In this document: positions 54,069-64,000 of the stretch, piece after piece
Position numbering within the stretch: the first letter of the stretch is position 1
How the letters are laid out: every line of letters starts with the position of its first letter
Origin: Metabacillus sp. B2-18
Lineage (GTDB): Bacteria; Bacillota; Bacilli; Bacillales; Bacillaceae
Length of the DNA: 64,000 bases
Assembly: GCF_021117275.1 (NCBI RefSeq)
Contig: NZ_CP088245.1
Coordinates: 471,501 to 535,500, forward strand
Direction: 5' to 3'
The notes under the pieces: generated by a model
Told to the model about the DNA's origin: nothing
Database searches by the model: none
What the model saw: the letters and a program-made list of their open reading frames with translations, nothing else
Position numbers and translations under genes: made by a program

Positions 54069-57000
54069 ATGAACAGAATGCCGATATTAAATAACTATAA
54101 AATAATTAATATTGAAGTTGAAAATAGTAAATCAATTATCTATAAAGGATATTCTTTACAAGAAAAAAAGCTTGTTCTATTGAAGACCATGAAACAGTCT
54201 ACCCCACCCCCGCACGAAACTGCATCCAGCATACATGAATTTTACATAACAAAAGAAATGAATATGGATGAAATTATCCGTCCAGTCAAAATAGAAAGTT
54301 ATTTAAATGAACCAATCCTAGTGTTGGAATATTTCTCTGGTGTTACCATGAGAGACTTTCTTAAAACTCAAAGGAAGGATATTTTAGAATTTCTTTCTAT
54401 TGCAGTTAAACTAGCATCTGCTTTAATAAATGTACATCAACATCAGATCATCCACAAAAATATAAATCCTGAAAACATAATTCTTAATACATCAAATGGT
54501 CAAATGAAGATTACGGGATTTAATCATGCAACAAAACTAAAAAAGGAAAACCAGAGTAATAGTTTAACTCCGTATGAACTTGAAGGTCATCTTGCTTATA
54601 TTTCTCCTGAGCAAACTGGTAGAATGAACCGATCTGTAGATTATCGAGCAGATTTATATTCTCTTGGTGTTTTATTTTATGAAATGTTCACAGGAATTCA
54701 GCCTTTTACTAGTAATGAATCAATTGAGTTAGTACACGCGCACTTGGCAAAAACTCCTCAGAATCCAATTTCACTAAACGATAATATTCCAGAAAGTATT
54801 TCTAATATTATTATGAAGCTTTTAGCAAAAATTCCAGAAGATAGATATAAGAGTGCATTTGGGCTACGAGAAGACTTAAAAAAGTGTATGGATCAACTTC
54901 GGCTATTCGGTGAGATAGAAGTATTTCAGCTTGGACAGGATGATCCACTTAATGTCTTTGAGGTAGATGGTAAGCTATATGGAAGAAACGTAGAAATTGA
55001 AAAATTAAAATTGGCATTTAATAAGGTGAGTACAGGACATTCTGAGTTAGTGTTAATTCAAGGACATTCGGGTATAGGAAAAACTGCGCTTGTAAATGAA
55101 ATTCAAATTCCGCTTGTTAGAGAAAAAGGCTACTTTATATCTGGTAAGTTTGATTTACTCCAAAGACAGAAGCCATACTCACCAATACTTTCTGCATTTA
55201 AATTATTAATAAGGAAATTATTGACTGAAGGGGATACAAGAATACAGAACTGGAAAACAGCCATTGAACGTGAACTATTAGGTAGTGTTTCGATTATTAC
55301 ATCACTGATCCCGGAATTAAAATGGATAGTAGGGAGCAATTCGCAGGAAGAGGAGTTCTCAGTGAAGGATGCGCATCTACGATTTCATTTGATCTTCCAA
55401 AAATTCGTGAATGTATTCGCTACAAAGGACCACCCGTTAGTTCTATTTCTTGATGATCTTCAGTGGGCAGATACAGCCTCATTGGCATTGATTGAATATT
55501 TACTAACACACATAGATTGTCGTTACTTTTTATTAATAGGGGCTTATCGCGATAATGAGGTTGGAATTGAACACCCATTCACGGAAACCATTCATAATCT
55601 CGAAAAGAAGAAAGTTGCAATCTCAACAATTTCTTTAACTCCATTAAAGGAAAGTGTTGTTTGTCATTGGGTGGAAGAAACAATTATGAATGATGAAAAA
55701 GAGGCTAGAAAACTAGCTGAACTAATGTTCAGAATTACTCAAGGGAATCCGTTTTTTATAAAACAGCTTTTTCAATCTTTTTATGAAGATGAAACAATTT
55801 TCTTTAATGCGAATTTAGGGAAATGGTCTATTCAGTTTGATATGGTGATGAAAGTCTTAGAAAAAGAAACGATAGTCGACTTAATGGTTAAAAGGATAGA
55901 GCAACTTCCAATGGAAACTCAGGCTATACTAAAACTAGCTTCGTGCATAGGTAATGAATTCGATTTAAAAACATTATCAATTATTTGTGAAGAAGAATAT
56001 GATAGGATCGGAAAACAACTATGGTCGGCTCTTGAAGTAGGGTTAATTTTACCAGAAGATTCAACTTATAAATGGATATATCCGGAAGGTCTCAAACAAT
56101 TTATAGATAATCAACCACCTGCATATCGATTCTTACATGATAGGGTTCAGCAAGCTATTCATTCTATGATTGTTAAAGAAGAGCGAGAAAAGACACACCT
56201 TAAAATAGGTAGACTCTTAATCAGGTTTGGAGCAGGTAATGATTCTTTATTCGAAATTGTTAATCATTTAAATATCGGAAGAAAGTACCTAAATAAGAAT
56301 GAACTCATATCTTTAGTTGAGAAAAATGTAAAAGCTGGTGAACAAGCAAAAGCATCAGCTGCATTTAAGGAGTCACTTGAATATTATAAAATAGCACACG
56401 AGTTACTTGGTGAAGCATGGGAAACAAATTATGATTTAACAATCAGGTTAATGACGGGTCTTGGTGAATGTCAATATTTAAACAGTCAATTTGATGAATC
56501 TGAATCTACATTTAACCAAGTGTTGGAACGTGTTAAGACAAAACATGAAAAGTTAGAAATTTATAACCTTAAAGTTGTCCTTTATACACATGTTCATCGT
56601 GTACAAGAGGCTGTAGAATCTGGGATTGCTGGATTAAGACTATTTGGATGGAATATTAATCGCAATCCAAATAAGAGGTTAGTTGCAAAAGAGTTTCTTT
56701 TCGTTAAAGCAGCACTGTGGGGGAAAAGTGCAGAAGATTTAATGAAGCTTCCTGAACTAATAGATCAAGAAAAACGATTATTATTAAATACGATGATAAC
56801 GATGAATGCACCATCTTTTCACGTTGATCAAAATTTAGCAACTATTTTAATGCTAAGAGCATTACGTTTTTCTCTAAAAAACGGAATCACTGATATCACA
56901 TCTTTAGTAGTTAATAATTACGCACTTATTTTAAGTGCTGGTTTTAGTGACTATGATCATAGCTATGAGTTTGGTAAGCTTGCAATTGAACTTGCTGAAG

Positions 57001-59249
57001 GTTCTGGTGATCCAGGGTTAAAAGGAAGAGTGTATTTTGTTTATGGTAGCTTTATTAATCATTGGAAGCACCACATTAAAGATAATTTACAATACTTGAA
57101 ATGGTCGCAGCACTTTTGTATAGAGGCGGGAAATATTCACCTTGCTGGAGCGAATAGTTCTTTTATCGCGATTACACTGTTTATGATGGGAGATCACTTA
57201 AAGGATGTACTTGCTGGTATTAAGAATCAACGCATATTTATAGATCGAATCGGATATGTCATTTCGAAAGGATTTTTAAATGAACTGATACAATGGGTCG
57301 ACATTTTAATGAACGAAAAAGCAAAAACAAGTTGGGATTTTGAACAAGTTTTAGATGATGATTCAGCCAAAATCATTCATTATACATTAAGGTTACAGTT
57401 GTCTTATTTGTTTAATGAAGAGAATTTTGCGAGTAATTTAATCAATCATTTAGATAAATTAGTAAGTAATCGATTAACTCTAGTTATTATATCTGAGTAT
57501 TATTTTTATGATTCTCTTTGGGCTTCACGATTATATGATAAGGCAGACTCATCAAATAAAAAGTTACTTTATAAAAGAATCAAAAAAAATATCAAGAAAC
57601 TCGGAAGATGGGCAAAGCTTTGTCCGGAAAATTATCTTCATAAATGGAAACTATTAAAAGCTGAATTAGCAAAAATAGATCATAATCATTCCATTGCAAG
57701 GAATGAATATGATGCAGCTATTCAGTTGGCAAAGGAAAATAACTTTGTTCAAGATGTTGCTATTAGTAATGAAGCTGCAGGTTATTATTATTTTTCAAGA
57801 GGTCTTGAAAGCTTAGCTGGCGCTTATTTGACAGAAGCATACCGTACGTATATGAAATGGGGTGCGTATGCAAAAGCCCTTAAATTACAAAAGGAATTTG
57901 ATAGCTTCATTATTAATGTAGAAAAAAGCGGTCCTGATTTTCAGATTTCTCAATTTGATTTTGATGCTTCATTAAAAGCCTCTCAAGCGATATCGAGTGA
58001 GATTATCCAAGAAAATCTGGTGAAGAAGTTAATGGATATTACAATGCGAAATGCTGGTGCAGAGCGCGGAATTCTTCTGCTTAATAGGGAAAAACAATTA
58101 ACTGTAGCAGCTGCAGCCAATATTGATAGCGAAATAGATGAAGAGTTATCCTTTCATATAGTAGAAGAAAACAAAGTATACCCTGAAATGGTTATTCAAT
58201 ATGTAGTTAATAGCAGGGAGGCTGTTGTATTAAATGATGCAACAGTAGAAGGTATGTTTACAGGTGATCCATATGTGATTGCCGAAAAGCCAAAGTCTAT
58301 TTTATGTCTACCAACAATTTATAAAGGAAATGTAAATAGTGTTTTATATCTTGAGAATAATCAAACAACATATGCATTTACTCAAGAAAGAATAAAGTTT
58401 TTAACTTTTCTTTCTACACAAGCGGCAATATCTATAGAAAATGCAGAACTTTATGGAAATCTTGAAGGAAAAGTAAAAGAGCGTACAAAAGAGTTTGAAA
58501 AAGTCAACAAACACCTCGAACAAGCAAATAGCGAACTTGCTAGAGCAGAACAAGAACGTAGGCATTTGTTATCGAATATATCACATGATTTAAGAGCCCC
58601 TATTACAACAGTAAGGGGGTATGTTGAGGCGATATTGGATGGATTAGTAGAAACAGAAGACCAAAGGGATGCGTATTTGAGGAGATGTATTGAAAGAATA
58701 GACGGGTTGAATGTAATGATTAATGATTTATTTGAACTTGCCCAATTAGAATCTCGACAAATCAATTTTTCGTTTGACATTGTCCCAATTGATCAATTGA
58801 TAAAACGTTTATGTAGTCAATATGAATATGATATAAAAAGTAAGGGTTTTTTCTTTAACGTAATAATTGAAGAAATCAATGAAGAAACATATCCAATGGT
58901 TTCGGTGGATGTAAAAAGATTTAATCAAGTTTTTTCAAATATACTTATAAATGCTACGAATCATATAAAAACAGGGGGGATCTCAATTTCTTTAAAATTT
59001 GATAAAGATCTTGGTGATGCCTTTATTACAATAGAAGATAGCGGGGAAGGTATTTTGGAGGAAGATCTTCCTTATATATTTGATCGGAACTTTACGAGAT
59101 CAAGAAAAGGAAATGGACTCGGATTAGCAATCTGTAGAGAAATTATTCTTTTGCACAAGGGGCGTATATGGGCAGAAAGCATACACGGTGAAGGCTCAAT
59201 ATTTTGTATTCAATTACCGGTCTTTCAGGTAGATCAACTAATAAGGTGA
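54069..59249 (+). CDS. degenerate Ser/Thr kinase-AAA ATPase-GAF-sensor histidine kinase fusion
   Basis: A 1726-residue cytoplasmic multidomain sensor. The protein-kinase-like domain (about 10-280) lacks key residues. The catalytic loop is HKNINPEN (129-136), with Asn for HRD Asp and Asn for the following Lys, and DFG is GFN (150-152), so it is probably a pseudokinase. An AAA/STAND-type ATPase follows with Walker A GHSGIGKTA (332-340) and Walker B LVLFLDDLQWAD (about 460). A long helical, TPR-like region runs about 720-1290. A GAF domain (about 1305-1465) and a complete histidine kinase (SHDLRAP, His1506; N-box NILINATNH; GLGLAICRE) follow. The start at 54069 lies eight bases after AAAGGA. Confidence 0.9.
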   Translation: MNRMPILNNYKIINIEVENSKSIIYKGYSLQEKKLVLLKTMKQSTPPPHETASSIHEFYITKEMNMDEIIRPVKIESYLNEPILVLEYFSGVTMRDFLKTQRKDILEFLSIAVKLASALINVHQHQIIHKNINPENIILNTSNGQMKITGFNHATKLKKENQSNSLTPYELEGHLAYISPEQTGRMNRSVDYRADLYSLGVLFYEMFTGIQPFTSNESIELVHAHLAKTPQNPISLNDNIPESISNIIMKLLAKIPEDRYKSAFGLREDLKKCMDQLRLFGEIEVFQLGQDDPLNVFEVDGKLYGRNVEIEKLKLAFNKVSTGHSELVLIQGHSGIGKTALVNEIQIPLVREKGYFISGKFDLLQRQKPYSPILSAFKLLIRKLLTEGDTRIQNWKTAIERELLGSVSIITSLIPELKWIVGSNSQEEEFSVKDAHLRFHLIFQKFVNVFATKDHPLVLFLDDLQWADTASLALIEYLLTHIDCRYFLLIGAYRDNEVGIEHPFTETIHNLEKKKVAISTISLTPLKESVVCHWVEETIMNDEKEARKLAELMFRITQGNPFFIKQLFQSFYEDETIFFNANLGKWSIQFDMVMKVLEKETIVDLMVKRIEQLPMETQAILKLASCIGNEFDLKTLSIICEEEYDRIGKQLWSALEVGLILPEDSTYKWIYPEGLKQFIDNQPPAYRFLHDRVQQAIHSMIVKEEREKTHLKIGRLLIRFGAGNDSLFEIVNHLNIGRKYLNKNELISLVEKNVKAGEQAKASAAFKESLEYYKIAHELLGEAWETNYDLTIRLMTGLGECQYLNSQFDESESTFNQVLERVKTKHEKLEIYNLKVVLYTHVHRVQEAVESGIAGLRLFGWNINRNPNKRLVAKEFLFVKAALWGKSAEDLMKLPELIDQEKRLLLNTMITMNAPSFHVDQNLATILMLRALRFSLKNGITDITSLVVNNYALILSAGFSDYDHSYEFGKLAIELAEGSGDPGLKGRVYFVYGSFINHWKHHIKDNLQYLKWSQHFCIEAGNIHLAGANSSFIAITLFMMGDHLKDVLAGIKNQRIFIDRIGYVISKGFLNELIQWVDILMNEKAKTSWDFEQVLDDDSAKIIHYTLRLQLSYLFNEENFASNLINHLDKLVSNRLTLVIISEYYFYDSLWASRLYDKADSSNKKLLYKRIKKNIKKLGRWAKLCPENYLHKWKLLKAELAKIDHNHSIARNEYDAAIQLAKENNFVQDVAISNEAAGYYYFSRGLESLAGAYLTEAYRTYMKWGAYAKALKLQKEFDSFIINVEKSGPDFQISQFDFDASLKASQAISSEIIQENLVKKLMDITMRNAGAERGILLLNREKQLTVAAAANIDSEIDEELSFHIVEENKVYPEMVIQYVVNSREAVVLNDATVEGMFTGDPYVIAEKPKSILCLPTIYKGNVNSVLYLENNQTTYAFTQERIKFLTFLSTQAAISIENAELYGNLEGKVKERTKEFEKVNKHLEQANSELARAEQERRHLLSNISHDLRAPITTVRGYVEAILDGLVETEDQRDAYLRRCIERIDGLNVMINDLFELAQLESRQINFSFDIVPIDQLIKRLCSQYEYDIKSKGFFFNVIIEEINEETYPMVSVDVKRFNQVFSNILINATNHIKTGGISISLKFDKDLGDAFITIEDSGEGILEEDLPYIFDRNFTRSRKGNGLGLAICREIILLHKGRIWAESIHGEGSIFCIQLPVFQVDQLIR

Positions 59250-59261
59250 ATAAAAAAATGT

Positions 59262-59307
59262 ACTGACCACCTGGAAGTGTGTTATTACGGCTATGTGGTC
59301 AGTTTTT
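59262..59307 (+). terminator. terminator of giant kinase gene
   Basis: ACTGACCAC (59262-59270) pairs perfectly with GTGGTCAGT (59295-59303), followed by TTTT. Confidence 0.88.
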
Positions 59308-59440
59308 AACTTGCTACTCGGCGAGCTTTCTTTATGAATAATCTTTTAGAGAAATTATAAGGAGTAGAAACGTTTCGGAGTGGGCTTAATCATAGAACTT
59401 TGATGTATTTTTAAAGAACAGAAAAAAATGATTTAAACAC

Positions 59441-59469
59441 TTGACTTCTACGAATCATGATGATAAGAT
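59441..59469 (+). promoter_or_regulatory. rrn promoter P1
   Basis: TTGACT (59441-59446), 17 bases, TAAGAT (59464-59469). It shares TTGACTTCTACGAA with P2. Tandem promoters are usual for Bacillus rrn operons. Confidence 0.8.
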
Positions 59470-59557
59470 ATCACTTGTCGCTAATTAGAGGCGAAAAGAG
59501 CTTGATTCTAAATCAGTTAGTTGGTGCATTATATTTCGAAAAAACATCTATTAGTTA

Positions 59558-59586
59558 TTGACTTCTACGAAGTGTTGTGATAAACT
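59558..59586 (+). promoter_or_regulatory. rrn promoter P2
   Basis: TTGACT (59558-59563), 17 bases, TAAACT (59581-59586), about 195 bases before the 16S start. Confidence 0.8.
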
Positions 59587-59709
59587 AATTTATGTAGTCG
59601 AGACGTGTTAAAGATAAACAAAATGATATATTATCGACTAAAACTTCTTCTTAGAAGTTGCGAAGTGAGAAGTTGTTTGGTATGATATTGCTTGTCCTTG
59701 AAATAGTAG

Positions 59710-59726
59710 TTCTTTGAAAACTAAAC
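59710..59726 (+). promoter_or_regulatory. boxA antitermination site of rrn leader
   Basis: TTCTTTGAAAACTAAAC fits the Bacillus rrn boxA. A related CCTTGAAAACTAG sequence lies at about 61422 in the 16S-23S spacer. Confidence 0.7.
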
Positions 59727-59740
59727 AAAACAGAAACGTC
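59717..59740 (+). other. 5' arm of 16S processing stem
   Basis: This segment is complementary, with one bulged base, to 61368-61392 beyond the 16S 3' end. The two form the long stem cut by RNase III during 16S maturation. Confidence 0.75.
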
Positions 59741-59780
59741 AACGTTTTAAAAAAGATTTAATTATGAGCTTTATCAACTC

Positions 59781-64000
<4,220 letters not shown>

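Overview
The window comes from an endospore-forming, low-GC Bacillaceae bacterium (Bacillus sensu lato; the genus cannot be fixed by eye). The support is strong GGAGG-type ribosome binding sites, a Bacillus-type 16S and 23S rRNA, a SinI-like anti-repressor, the spore-cortex deacetylase PdaA, a globin-coupled HemAT sensor, a bacterial NO synthase, a sigma-B type promoter and a block of genes syntenic with the B. subtilis yfk/yfj region. It looks like ordinary chromosome. I see no transposase, prophage, tRNA or CRISPR array.

Layout. Bases 1-5300 hold the 3' part of a GHKL histidine kinase, a CBO0543-type membrane protein and a heterodimeric ABC exporter with one degenerate ATP site. Bases 5300-11300 form a glycerol-phosphate unit: a GlpP antiterminator behind its own terminator-like leader, the UgpC-A-E-B importer and a cytoplasmic glycerophosphodiester phosphodiesterase. 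Bases 11300-16750 hold an AGCS amino-acid symporter, a small spore-protein-like ORF and a GntR/ABC operon with a clear operator. Bases 16800-28000 hold HemAT, the ABC-F protein YfmR, a folate-type cyclo-ligase, NO synthase, a DUF2639 protein, a membrane chemoreceptor, an MFS carrier, a lipoprotein and a hydrolase. Bases 28000-33800 hold a five-gene Opp-type ABC importer. A perfect cre site and a cellobiose-binder-like solute receptor suggest that it carries oligosaccharides rather than peptides.

Bases 34100-52900 follow the B. subtilis order yfkM-K-J-I-H-F ... yfkD-C-AB ... pdaA-yfjP-yfjO. Interposed are an OsmC protein, a YdaG-like flavin-binding-fold protein, a YczE-like membrane protein, a class I fumarase and an RND pump. 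A candidate minus-strand small RNA with its own promoter and terminator lies at 40505-40630.

Bases 53100-59300 form the most unusual locus. It has an OmpR-type response regulator, a convergent 44-residue SinI-like anti-repressor, and a 1726-residue protein combining a degenerate Ser/Thr-kinase domain, an AAA ATPase, a helical repeat region, a GAF domain and an intact histidine kinase. The window ends in an rrn operon: two promoters, boxA, 16S, a tRNA-free spacer and a truncated 23S.

The intergenic DNA is notable. It holds a GTCAAA motif repeated about every 21 bp (20434-20547), a 52-bp tandem repeat with internal palindromes (33940-34056), a long cruciform element (28058-28168) and a 22-bp perfect palindrome (11541-11562).
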